A stretch of 64,000 bases of DNA from Gamsiella multidivaricata (taxonomy: Eukaryota; Mortierellomycota; Mortierellomycetes; Mortierellales; Mortierellaceae): NCBI RefSeq assembly GCF_025024155.1, contig NW_026251714.1, forward strand, positions 186,001 through 250,000, read 5' to 3'. Shown here piece by piece: positions 20,156 to 30,741 of this stretch. Below the pieces are notes generated by a model. That model ran no database searches. It saw only the letters and a program-made list of their open reading frames with translations, and had not been told where the DNA came from. The position numbers and the translations under genes are program-made. Each line of letters opens with the position of its first letter. Positions within the stretch are counted from its first letter, which is position 1.

Positions 20156-23100
20156 ATGGCAGACAACGTTATCGAACTGGGCGGCCTTAGCAACGTGTCT
20201 CTCGATCCTGAGAACCCTTACAGCCGGAAGTCTAACCATGACATAGAATCCACTCAAAGGTCAGTTAGCATCTGGGGGTTGGACGCGTCTTTCAGAATGT
20301 CTGCGCGCAGCTGAGCACGGTCAATATTAACGCATCTTTTTGGTTTCACCTTTGTGTATCCCAACACGAAAGTGCAGCCCGCAGCTATCAAAGACCACAC
20401 TGACACCCAACGCGCGTTCAAGGTCGACACTGTACCGCGTTCCATTCTCACAGAGTCCCTATAGCTCAACTGGACTATGGATCAGCACGCCTGTGCAGCA
20501 TCGCAGGAGCATCATTTCCGAGGCAGAGGACCAGTCTAGGTATGAACTGCTTCGTATTCATTACCCATCCATACTCACTCACATGTTTAACAAAACTCAT
20601 GTTTAAACGCCTTACAGGTTGACATCACCCACCGGGTCGTCCCAGATGACATTTGTGAACTGTTTCCAGCATCCTACCTCCGATCAACCTATCGCTGCTG
20701 CAAAGGAGGAGCTCTTTCTTCACATCACACCGTTGCCACACGAATCTCCTGCTGATGCATTGACACGCCACCATAACCTCAGTCCGCGCGACATTCACGC
20801 AATTGCTCAGAATGTACGATCACTAACAACGATCGAAGTCATATGTTCTGGCTTGAAGGCCGTTCCACTATCCGACTCCGACTCAATTGTGAATTGTATT
20901 GCATTTTGTGCACTGAATCATAGTTAATGTTGGACCAGAAGGAGCGGGAAAGTCTTCCTAAAAGATGCTGCCCCGTGGACCTACAGCACCATATCCAGAC
21001 GGAATTGATGCGTCGCGTCCATCTTGGGATCAACATTGGCATACCTCAGTACCATGGTAAGAATGCATGGAGCCTTGTCCGAATAGTTTTGGCGTAATCC
21101 TGTCAATGGAGGCTGATCAGATAAAATTTATAAAGTATCACACCATAGAAGTTTTCACTTGAGCGATTCTCCATTTGTCTTTGAGATACGAGATTCAAAA
21201 CCTTGTCATCCCAAAGACGGTGAGGAGAAGGGCCCAGGCGGGCCAGGAAAATACGCATTCAAGTAAAGAGATATATGCTGGCCAATGGATCGCTGATATA
21301 AAGATTAATGCACGTACGAATACTCTATTAACGCGTTGATATATCCGTGCTAGGAAACCTGTCGCTGATCTGAGTGAGCAGTTGGGAAGTGTGGGCGAAA
21401 AGAAATCGGCAACTTGGATGGAGCTATTCTTCGATTTGACGTTCGTGGCAAACATCACAATTTTCACGCATGAGCATCCAATCATTGACTCAACCACCTT
21501 GCTCAGATACTGCGGCTGGTTTACAATCCTATGGTGGATGTGGCTATCTCAGACAATGTGAGAAGAGATAGAAGGGTGGATACGTATGCACTATCGCTGG
21601 ATGAGAAACTGCGAGTGACTGACCACTGTGCTTTGTACTTGTGCTTTTCCTAGGTTTGACGTACGATTTAGTACGGATGACCTACTAAATAGAATATGGA
21701 AGCTGATCCAACTGTTTGCGCTTGGTATGTCCCACTGTATTGCGTTTCCCCTGACCTCAGTCGAATCTATCGCCTTACTACAATCTAATATTATCTTCGT
21801 TGTGATAAAAACAAAGCTGGCTTTGCGGGTAATGGAGACCACTTTGCAAGCACGAATTCGAATGGTTTTGCACTGAGCTATGCCGGTGAGTTGCGTTATT
21901 TCTATCGCGTCGCATCTTTCTCGTCATTGTGCTCACACATTGGTTCTATGGTTGCCTTAGTGATGAAATTGGTGTTGGTGGGCCAGTACTTCATCGTCTG
22001 GATGCATGCACCAGATGCGCGATCAAGACGACCCATCCTTTTGTACATGTCAACCAACTTTATTTCCTTCGTTATGTGGTGGGTTTCTGCATTTCTGATC
22101 GAGATGCTCTCGGATCAAGCCCGATATGCCATTTGGTTCAGCGCTATCGGGATCGAGGTGTTGGCCAACGTCGCACTGGCGAACAACGCCACTGTCACCT
22201 TTGTCAGGAGCCATTTACCGGAACGACTTGGTCTGTTTACCCTCATCATTCTCGGCGAGAGTGTTATGGGGCTGTTCATTATCACAGATAAACTTGTCGA
22301 TGCGCCAGAGAGACTTGGATGGGATAACCTGTACGTTGCCTTTCTCTCCCTTTCCCTTTTTTTTTATTACTTGGCCACAAAGTTCATTTTGCATACTCAC
22401 TTGTACCATGCTCATGCTCAATACTAGGACACTGCTAATCTTCTCCATCACACTGGTGAAATGCCAATGGTTCCTCTACTTTGACGACTATCACGAGCGA
22501 GGACCCGTCCGATCCTCCATCCACTCTACTCTCTGGACCTATCTCCACTTCATGCTGAATCTCTCACAATTACTTTTGGGCGTCGGCTGCTTGGATCTCA
22601 TTCGAGTCTATCAGTTTACAAAGAACCCGACCCAGTCTATTAAGAATATTGGGCAATCACATGAGGCTGCAGGCAATGGAGGCGCGTCTATGCTATCGTC
22701 TGCTCTTTCGAAACGTTCGATCACTAGTTTGGGCGACCATGATATGGTTTTAATATATGTCAAAAAGTATTATCTTATAGTCGCTGCAAGCGTCTTTTTC
22801 TGGAATGCCGCTATCAAGTGTGTCACGTCGCGACCAGGAGGTAAAGGCAAAAAAAAATATATACGCTAGAGTGCTTGATTGCCTTCGCGTGTACTATGGG
22901 GCTCACTATGAGGCTCACACGAACTTTAATGTCTTTAATCGCGACATAGACAAATATGACAGAGCGATCTATGTCTCTCGATTCTTCATGTCCTTTGTGG
23001 TACTCTGTCTGCTCCTGGTCGAGCACCATCGTTTGAGTGCCTTCTCGCTACTGGGACTCGAAGTGGGATTCTGTCTCTTGCAAGGTACTAAAATTTGTCC

Positions 23101-23264
23101 GTTTGAAACTGTTTGCGTTCCTGGTATTCTTTAAATCGACGGACTAATGTTTAAACGTCTTTTTATTCTAAAAAAAAAAACGGACAATAGTCGGCCACGA
23201 CCTGCTGGTTCTATACTATGCCGCAAGGAAAGAATATGATAGTCAATACGGCCCCACAAAGTAG
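20156..23264 (+). CDS. LtrA-family multi-pass membrane protein
   Basis: Twelve exons join into 705 residues: 20156-20259, 20378-20539, 20618-20888, 20939-21056, 21193-21262, 21354-21557, 21654-21724, 21817-21885, 21961-22330, 22428-22817, 22870-23084, 23191-23264. All introns are GT-AG, phases agree at every junction and the last exon closes with TAG. The LtrA signature ATWMELFFDLTFVANI opens the membrane region; many hydrophobic helices follow, including GLFTLIILGESVMGLFII, the other family hallmark. The first ~290 residues are a soluble Ser/Thr/His-containing extension. LtrA was named in Listeria for growth at low temperature; its biochemical role is not settled. The exon 3 donor (20889, 50-nt intron) and the 52-nt intron at 22818 are the least certain junctions. 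An upstream ATG at 20144 may dampen translation. Confidence 0.88.
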
Positions 23265-23881
23265 CTTCTTAGGCAAATAAATCATGCACCAGCATCTGGG
23301 ATTCACAATCTGCACGAAGTTAAAAGAGTGTAAGGAAGATTCGCGTTTGCCCAAGAATGCAGCAGTATCCGAATAATGGAGCACTGGATTGTCAGTCCAT
23401 TCTGTTCCTCCCTCTCCCTTCGAGTTGTCCTCATGTAGCATTCTTAAGGATAGTCGCATATAGTATGTGCCTGGTGTAGACTCCTTCCTCCCTCCCTCTT
23501 CTACATTCGATTCTTGCCCCCTTTTACAGCTCTCTTGCCTTCTGACAGCTAATTTTCATTCCATTGCTGCAACTAACCCCTTCGACTAAACAGAGATTCG
23601 GGAAAAGGGACATTTCAGTACGCGTCTCTTGTCCCTCCTGTGAATAACTCATAGTGGTCCCTCAGTCCTGATCAGAATGCTGGCGGGCCTTGACAAAGAA
23701 TGAGCAAGGACCTTCCAAGGTCTGTTCGCGACTATAAAACAAGCCCACAATGAGGCCCCATCATTGATTTCCAACATCTCCAATCCAGTCTTCCTCCCAT
23801 TATATACCCATCGCCTGGCTTCGAATAGTCGTTAAAGCTCCCTACATCTCTGAACATCAACACTTAACACTCACCAAAACA
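23265..23881. other. intergenic region and promoter of secreted protein gene
   Basis: 617 bp with no gene. It contains a pyrimidine-rich block (23485-23560) and the TATA box of the next gene. Confidence 0.6.
23733..23740 (+). promoter_or_regulatory. TATA box of secreted His/Arg-rich protein gene
   Basis: TATAAAAC lies 142 bp before the start codon, followed by a C/T/A-rich leader, in good position for a strongly expressed gene. Confidence 0.65.
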
Positions 23882-24733
23882 ATGAAGATCAAATGCATTG
23901 TCGTGGCGTTGGCTGCTGCCCTCGCTCTATCTTCCAACTTTGCCGATGCCAAGCGCGATCGCCACGATGCTTCTCTTGTTAAATCGGACCAGAATCAGAA
24001 CGTTGCTGACCCTACTACCGCTGGTGGTAAGGTCGAGATGGCGGGGCGATACGATGAATTCGGCTTCCTTCCTTTCGATCCCCTTTACGACCGCCTTCAT
24101 CGTCTTCGCTATCGTCTTCGCCATCGTCTTGGCCGCTTGAGACACCGCTTAGATTGGTACTTTGGCGGGTACCCTCATCGCTTCCATGGCGGGTACCCTC
24201 ATCACCGCCCTGGCTGGCGCGGTCCTCACCACCCTGGCTGGCGTCGTCCTCACTACCCTGGCAGGTGCCGTCCTCAATACCCTGACTGGCACCGTCCTCA
24301 CTGCCACCGCGGACGCCATCACAAAAGATGCAGGACCAAGATTGTGGTTAAGTGCAAACCATTCAAAGGTGGCCCTTTCAAGCAGCCCATTGTTGGGGGA
24401 TCAGCTACCAGCGGCACCGTCGAAGAACTCGCGCCCAAGAAGGCTACTTCCGATGAAAACGAGATCTCTACTGCTCCTGGCATCTCCTTTGACGACGAGG
24501 CCATGATTGGTGACTCCGAGACAACTGCGAGCGGCGAGGTCCAGCCAGCCGATGCTCCTACTTCGTCTGACGAGGAGATTTCGATCATTGGCTCTGAGAC
24601 TACCATGGACGACAAGATCCAGCCAGTCGATGCCCCCGCTTCGACTGACGAGAAGGTTCAGCCAGCTGATGCGGACAATATTGCCACTGAGGCCACCACC
24701 GAGGCCGGAATCACTGCTGATTCTACCGCATAA
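23882..24733 (+). CDS. secreted His/Arg/Pro-rich repeat protein
   Basis: Intronless frame of 283 residues with an AAAACAATG start context. Residues 1-23 (KIKCIVVALAAALALSS...ADA) are a clear signal peptide. Residues ~60-90 are Arg/Leu-rich (DRLHRLRYRLRHRLGRLRHR). Residues ~95-150 are a His/Pro/Arg/Trp repeat: four 8-residue units of the type HPGWRRPH encoded by 24-bp tandem repeats at about 24224-24320, ending in a Cys/His cluster (PHCHRGRHHKRC). The C-terminal ~110 residues are acidic and Ser/Thr/Ala-rich with repeated EVQPADAP and DEKVQPADA-like units. Family not recognised. The His/Cys-rich core could bind metals and the charge-split layout could be a cell-wall or extracellular protein; both are guesses. 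Confidence 0.8.
   Translation: MKIKCIVVALAAALALSSNFADAKRDRHDASLVKSDQNQNVADPTTAGGKVEMAGRYDEFGFLPFDPLYDRLHRLRYRLRHRLGRLRHRLDWYFGGYPHRFHGGYPHHRPGWRGPHHPGWRRPHYPGRCRPQYPDWHRPHCHRGRHHKRCRTKIVVKCKPFKGGPFKQPIVGGSATSGTVEELAPKKATSDENEISTAPGISFDDEAMIGDSETTASGEVQPADAPTSSDEEISIIGSETTMDDKIQPVDAPASTDEKVQPADADNIATEATTEAGITADSTA
24224..24320 (+). repeat. 24-bp tandem repeat (4 units) in secreted protein gene
   Basis: Four units around CTGGCTGGCGTCGTCCTCACTACC, differing by a few bases each. In the gene's frame they encode HPGWRRPH-like units; in the +1 frame they encode hydrophobic TLAGVVLT-like units. Confidence 0.85.
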
Positions 24734-25308
24734 GCGTAGATGAACTCTAATACCGGAATGGTTTCAAGAGGGGATTACAAAGGGCTTTAATGAGAGTAGA
24801 TTATGGGATTCGAACTCTATACCAACAGCAAACTGTTATAAACACAGCGATGCTCAATACAGTCAGCCTTAACAATAATCGTACGCATTCGTTGTTGTTT
24901 TCTTCATGAATACTTGCTTACCTGCTATGCTAAAGTAGGTCGCGGTTCCTGCTGCCTGAACTGTGAAGTGCTTGAGCTGAGGTTTTGCCATATCCAAATC
25001 TGGACGAGGCAGACACGGACACAACCCTTAATAACTTTAAAGCAGAGCCTGCCAGGTGTTTGGAGCTGCTCATCAAAGTTCTTGTCATCTGTGGGAGGGC
25101 GCGCTTTTTCATCCCACCATCCACATCACCTTCTCATAGCAACACTCCCCATTCCGAAGGTGAGGTCCAGCAAACTCTTTCTTCCGAGCACTGAGAAACA
25201 GTTGACATAGTGTTCGATATGATGATAGCCCACTCACATATGCAAGACGCTTGTACTCCCATTAAAATAAAATAAAAGTAGGCCTTTGGAAGGATTCCGA
25301 TACTCAAC
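24734..25308. other. intergenic region upstream of metallophosphoesterase gene
   Basis: 575 bp. An open stretch at 24985-25194 has no ATG and no recognisable motif, so no gene is called. Otherwise A/T-rich leader sequence. Confidence 0.55.
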
Positions 25309-27342
25309 ATGAACTCGCCTACACCTCAGACTATCAATACACCTGCCGGAAAAGTCCTTTGCGTTGCCGATCTCCGAGGTAACCATCAATAACGCCTGAC
25401 TCGAATTGCTTTATTTTATAGTATCTATAATGTTCTCACACTAATATTCTTTAATATATGTATATTTTTTGGTACTTCATGAAATGAAAAATAAGGCAAT
25501 ATTTCTCAGTTGAATGATCTCGTGGACCAGACTGGGGCGAAGCTGATTATCCACTGTGGTGACTTTGGTTTCTATGGTAACCTCTCCCATCCATTGACAT
25601 AAGACGCGCACGCGGCAAAACACAATTGATCTCATTGTATCCTGATGTGCTAAAAAGAGAAAAAAAATATTCGTATTGCATTCTCTTTTGCTTTGGAAAA
25701 ACAGAACGGGACAGCTTGAACCGAATCAGCGACAGGTACCTTAAGACATACAGGACTTTTTTTTTTTTTGTTCTTTTTTCTTGTTTCTTTCTTCATTAGA
25801 TTGCATTGGACACCACGAACTCATATCTCATCATTCTACCACTCTATCAATATATACTTTTTTTCTTAATACTATTAGGACTTTGAAGCACCTGGTCCAG
25901 TACAGCACACTGATCCCTCCAGCTCTGCGCACGCGTCTTCTGCAGTCGACGGTTACCCCGGACTTGCTGCGTTCACAGATCCGGGCCTCGACGAACCATA
26001 TCCTCTCAGAGTTGCCGTCGTACCTCGCAGGACAGAAGACCTTGAAGGTTCCCGTGTACACGGTCTGGGGTGCATGCGAGGACGTGAGCGTGTTGGAGAA
26101 GTTCCGTGCGGGCGAATATTCAATTCAGAACCTGCATATCATTGACGAGAGCTCGACGGCGGTGATCGATATCGGAGGCGTCAAGCTGAGGCTGTTCGGG
26201 CTGGGAGGAGCGGTTGCACAGCACAAGTTATTTGATATTGGAGAAGGTACGAAATGGGAGAGAGGAAGGTCATTGTCGAGGCAGCTGGTTAGGGTTGTCG
26301 GACGGATCGGCATGAATAACAGGCGAGGAAGAGGAAGGCTAACTGTATTTTAATGTTGAATGGTGATGCCTGTTCTCTGTATATACATTAGGAACGACAA
26401 CGATTGCTGGAGGATCGGGCACGATGTGGACGACGGCTCTTCAGATTGGACAATTAGTCGATACAGCTCAGAAGGTGTTTGATGCGGCAGAAACACGTAT
26501 CCTTATCTCGCATGCCAGCCCTGGACGCGAAGGCCTTCTCGCCCAGTTGGCTCTTGTTCTCAAGGTAAATATATTACCCAGGAGACTTATAGATTTCTTC
26601 TTCGTTCATATCGGACCTATCTTTCAGTGGTTATGGAACATGAAAAAAAGCTGACTTATTTACCTTCTTAATATTTTCCCAGGCGGATTTCACCATTTCG
26701 GCCGGATTGCATTTCCGTTATGGCATCTCCTATAACGAGTTTGGTGTCCAGGGAGACCAGGAACTGTACAGGAACAAGCTTGTCAACTCGCAAAAGAACT
26801 TTATGGATATGTGGGATGGTATCAAGAGCCAGGTCGAGAGTAATCTCAGGTATGACCTATTGTCGTCAATGGTCATCGATTTTCATGGACCGTTGTTTTC
26901 GTGTCCCAACCATAACAACAAAAGAGATTACTGACATGATTTTTGCTTATTTTTGGACAAAAGTGCCGAGCAGAGGATTTTGCTGGAGAATTGCTTGAGT
27001 GTTGTCAACCGCTTACCGGCTGTGAACACTCTGCCGACCGACAAGGACGAGGCGGCCTTCAAGAACATGTGGAACTTCAATTTGCCCGATGCAGCTTCTG
27101 GGTTGTTGCTCTTGGATATCAATCAAGGAAAGATCGCTACCGAGACTAGATCTCAGGGTAAGTTCGCTTTTTTTTTTTTTTTGGGAGCGATAAACTACAG
27201 TTGAAAGTAGTATTTCTTGCAAATGTTCTTTTTTCTTTTGCTTAAAATATATTTTGATCCGCTTTGATCCCCCTTAGGCTTCAACTTTTCGTATCGCCGC
27301 AACAACGTCTCGCTCCGTTCTGGTTCACCAGCTATCGCCTAA
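25309..27342 (+). CDS. calcineurin-like metallophosphoesterase (fungal DUF2433-like)
   Basis: Eight exons give 382 residues: 25309-25378, 25496-25576, 25705-25735, 25879-26246, 26392-26564, 26683-26849, 26964-27157, 27278-27342. All junctions are GT-AG, phases match throughout and the stop is TAA. Metallophosphoesterase motifs appear in order: VLCVADLRGN (first metal-binding Asp), LIIHCGDFGFY (GD motif), VYTVWGACEDV (in place of the usual GNHE), LISHASPGREG (His), and SAGLHFRYG (in place of GHxH). The changes at the third and last motifs are typical of a divergent fungal family, so the true substrate, and even catalysis, are open. No signal peptide is seen; a cytosolic location is likely. The tail FNFSYRRNNVSLRSGSPAIA resembles a short regulatory or binding peptide. 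Confidence 0.78.
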
Positions 27343-27552
27343 AGGGTATCCTCAGCTAGGCCCTACTATAACTTATCTTATTCCCCCTGGCTTTGACCAG
27401 AGCCAGCACGCACTTCATAGACCATACATGTATCAAAAGAAGATACTCGTAGAAAAAATAAAAAAGAACTATGTCGAAAAGCAGTGCAGATTGTGTGTTA
27501 TTGTGTTGATTTCTATGTATAAAAAAAGGGTGATAGCAAAATAAAAAAAAGT

Positions 27553-30298
27553 CTACTTTTCCGACTTGAGATCCTCCATGGTATCCTTCAACTTCTCATA
27601 CGCCGGCACATCCTCCCATGAGTCTCTAGTCCTGGCCATCAAGCTCTTGATCATCTGCTTGGAGCGGTACGCCCAATCCTTAGCCACGGGTTGCTCCTGA
27701 CCCTGCTTATCTTTGTATGTCAATGGACCCAAGTTCCTGTACCAGTCCACCATCTCGATCGCCGACTCCACAGCCTTCTCGAACTCGGTCTGGTCCGTCT
27801 CGATCTTGGGGTTGTGGATCACAGAGCGATAGGCCTTGAGCTGGCACTCCAGGCACTCGGGATAGTTCTTCTGCCAAAAGTAAAACTTGCCGCAGATCCT
27901 CCAGATCCGGGGATCGTTCGTGATACGGTTGGTGATCCCGAGCAAGAGGTCCTCGATCCTTGATTCCTGGAAAGCGACCTTTCTCGAGTACAGATCTTTC
28001 AGGTCGCGGGTGAGACCCTGAACGATCCTGTCCAGGATGACGATATCGACGATCTCATCGTTCACGGTCTCTTCCTTCTTCTGCTTCCACCGCAACTCAA
28101 CAACCATACCCATCGCACGGATCGCCTCTGTGAAGTCGCCGACGTCCAATGAGCAGTACATGTAGTTGGACCAGATCTTCCACGACTCTCGCTTCTCCTT
28201 GAGTGCCTGTCGCAGCGCATGCTGAGCATCCAAATTGTTGTTGCGGCGCATGTGGATCGCAGCCAAGTTGTTCCAGGCCTCTCCGTTACTCTGATCAATC
28301 GAGACCACCTTCGTGAATGCCTCGATGGCGACATCAAAGTCCTCCAGCTGCATGCCAATACATCCAAGAATGAACCAAGAGTTCTCGAACAACGGATTGA
28401 TTTTGAGTGCCTTCTGATAACAAGGCTTGGCGAGCTCGTATTCTGAGCGCTTGAAGTAGTAGGCACCCAGCGAGCGCTGGGCACGGGCGAGACGATGCCC
28501 AGAGACCTCCCAGGCCTCCTTGTACTTCTCGGGATCCTCGTCCAAGTCGCCAATGGTGCAGTGCAATTTCGCGTTCGAGGGATTCTTGGCGAGCAATTCT
28601 CTGCACAGGGCCTTGGCCTTCTCAGCCTGGTCCAAGAATTGGTGGCAAGCAATCACGTCCTCCCACAGCTCCATGCGCTCAAAAATATCCATGGCCGAAC
28701 GAACGACACCCAAGGCCATGTATTGCTCTGCCAGTTCCTTCTCGAGTTCCCATTTTGATGGGAGGAGCACCGAGAAAAAGTGATGCATTCTCTCACGCGT
28801 CGTTGACGTCTCGTCCTCGATCTTGGTCTGATCCACGAGCGCCTGTAGCTGCAAGGCGCCACGCTCCACCGTCCTGGACTTGTCGGACTCGAGACGCGAT
28901 CGGAGCAAGAGCGCCATGGTGTACACTGTCCAGTTGTTGGGGGTCTCCAGGACGCGTGTGACAAAAGGAAACATCTGCTCGACCGTGAGACCGTGTGCGG
29001 GGTTGGTGTTCTTGATGTTGAGACAGAATGCCAGCAGGAGAGCATGGTCGATAGGATGGAGATCCTCAATCTTCTTGGACGGATCCAGTTCGAGATCCCC
29101 AAGGCGTGCGCGGTCTTCCTCGCTAAGTTCCGTGAATTGGACCTTTTCCAGAATCGTGTCATCGTTATGTTCCAAGTTCTTGGGACCGGCACCGGATCCG
29201 GCCTTGGAGCTGTAAGCCGAAGGTCTGGAACTGGCCATGTCCCTGCTACTTTCTGCGACGACGACGAGCTGTGATGTGTCGAACTGCTGGAACTTTGTGC
29301 GCTTGCCCAGCGCTCCTGTGACCTTGAAGCGGAATCCCGAGGTCGACTGCGCCTTCTGAAGGGTCTCATAGGCCTTTGTGTCCTCGGTGTACCAGTGCAG
29401 AACTAGACCCTTCTCGATCCAGAATCGTGTCAAAGCCTCCTTCTTGTCAATGGCCTCCAATGCTCCATTATCAATCTTGACCTGTGAGAAGAAAAAAAAA
29501 AATAAAATAGGCCCATTAGTCTCAAATGACATTAAATCTAGAATAGGACGCGTTTAGACTGCGGCATGATGAAAATACCTCCGCTGTCAAGGTCGACTCA
29601 ATTTCGTCCGCCAACGCCAGCATCTCTGTCTGGAGCAATCCAGTAGGACCCTCTAATGTCCTCTGCTGCAGGAACAACGTGCGGAGCGCCCACCATGGAG
29701 CCGTCTTCGCGACCACGGCATCCTTCTTCAAGGTCTCGAGATTATCAACCAAAAGGATCCTGGAAAAGTGCAGGAACAAGATCTGGGGTGACAGATGGTA
29801 GGTGGTCTCTCCTCCGACCGCAAGACTGTCGAGCGCCTGCTTATCCAGATCCTTGGACTTGGGTCGGACATGTGCGGGCAAAACGTCGACGGGTTCAAAT
29901 CCGAGTTCGGGGCCGGTCCAGCCAGCCTGAACAAAGGCATAGAGCGAGGCAATTGCGATGAAGAGGACATCCAAAGATGCAGAGGATGTGGTCGAAGTCG
30001 AAGATGGGGTGGTGTTCTCAAGATAGGACTGCATGCGCTTAGTGAGGAACGCGCTCAGATCCAGAGAGGATTCTAGGGCAATGACCTCAGCGTCAGTCTC
30101 GGTGAGGTTTGTGCCAAAGATTTCGGCGGCTGTTGGGGTCTTGAGAGCGAGACCATATTCTCCTGCGAGGAGTAGTTGTGTCAGGGAGCTGGTATCAGCA
30201 CTAAGATCCGGTGTGCTGGCCTCGGTGCTCTCGGGCTTGTGTTGAAGGTCGTTGCCGAGAAGGACACTCCATTGCTGTTGGTCGATCGCGGTAGCCAT
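27553..30298 (-). CDS. TTC27: tetratricopeptide repeat protein 27 homologue (TTC27/EMW1)
   Basis: Two exons on the minus strand, 30298-29579 and 29481-27553, phase-0 intron of 97 bp, 882 residues. The start ATG at 30298 opens MATAIDQQQWSVLLGND. The N-terminal third is helical with no clear repeats. The C-terminal half is TPR-rich: WEVSGHRLARAQRSLGAYYF and CYQKALKINPLFENSWFILG, then AFTKVVSIDQSNGEAWNNLA, the pattern that marks TTC27. The yeast homologue Emw1 is essential and linked to cell-wall integrity; in animals TTC27 acts with chaperone/assembly factors. It is head to head with RRP3, start codons 443 bp apart, so shared regulation is possible. Confidence 0.9.
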
Positions 30299-30741
30299 GG
30301 TTGAGAAAGGACGTGAGAGTAGGGAGGGAGAAAGGACGTGAGAGTAGGGAGAGAGAAAAGGTGAGAAGGTGAAAGAAAAGAAGGTGGTGGTATCGTCGCA
30401 CGGCACTAGCGGAGCTAAGTTGGAGACGGAGACTACTTTCAGGTTCTTAGTGATTGCAAATCAACCAAGGAATCACAACTGCTGGTTTATATTCCTTCTC
30501 CACGCTTCTTTGGAGCCGTAGTCCTAGAAACGCATAGGAAGTCTGTGCGTGCAGACCTTTTAGCAGTCATTGTTGACCTTTTTTTTTTTTTTTTTTTTTT
30601 GGTGCCTAGCCCAACAAGCATCACACTCAGTTCTTCAGCGCAGCATCACCCCCAACCACCTCCCTCAGCACTATCAACATTCCCAACACTCTCAACACTC
30701 TAATCTCCATCAACAACAGCGGACAAAACTTACAACCAACC
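30299..30741. promoter_or_regulatory. bidirectional promoter region TTC27 / RRP3
   Basis: 443 bp between divergent start codons. It holds a purine-rich leader on the TTC27 side (30302-30385) and a T(22) run at about 30579-30600 on the RRP3 side. No clear TATA box is seen. Confidence 0.6.

Noticed and set aside
24162..24506. 114-codon hydrophobic frame overlapping the secreted protein gene
   Set aside because: It arises from the 24-bp repeats in another frame; the main frame has signal peptide, full length and promoter context.
24985..25194. Open stretch NLDEADTDTTLNNFKAEPAR and following
   Set aside because: No ATG, no splice partner that keeps a frame open, no recognisable family; left as intergenic.
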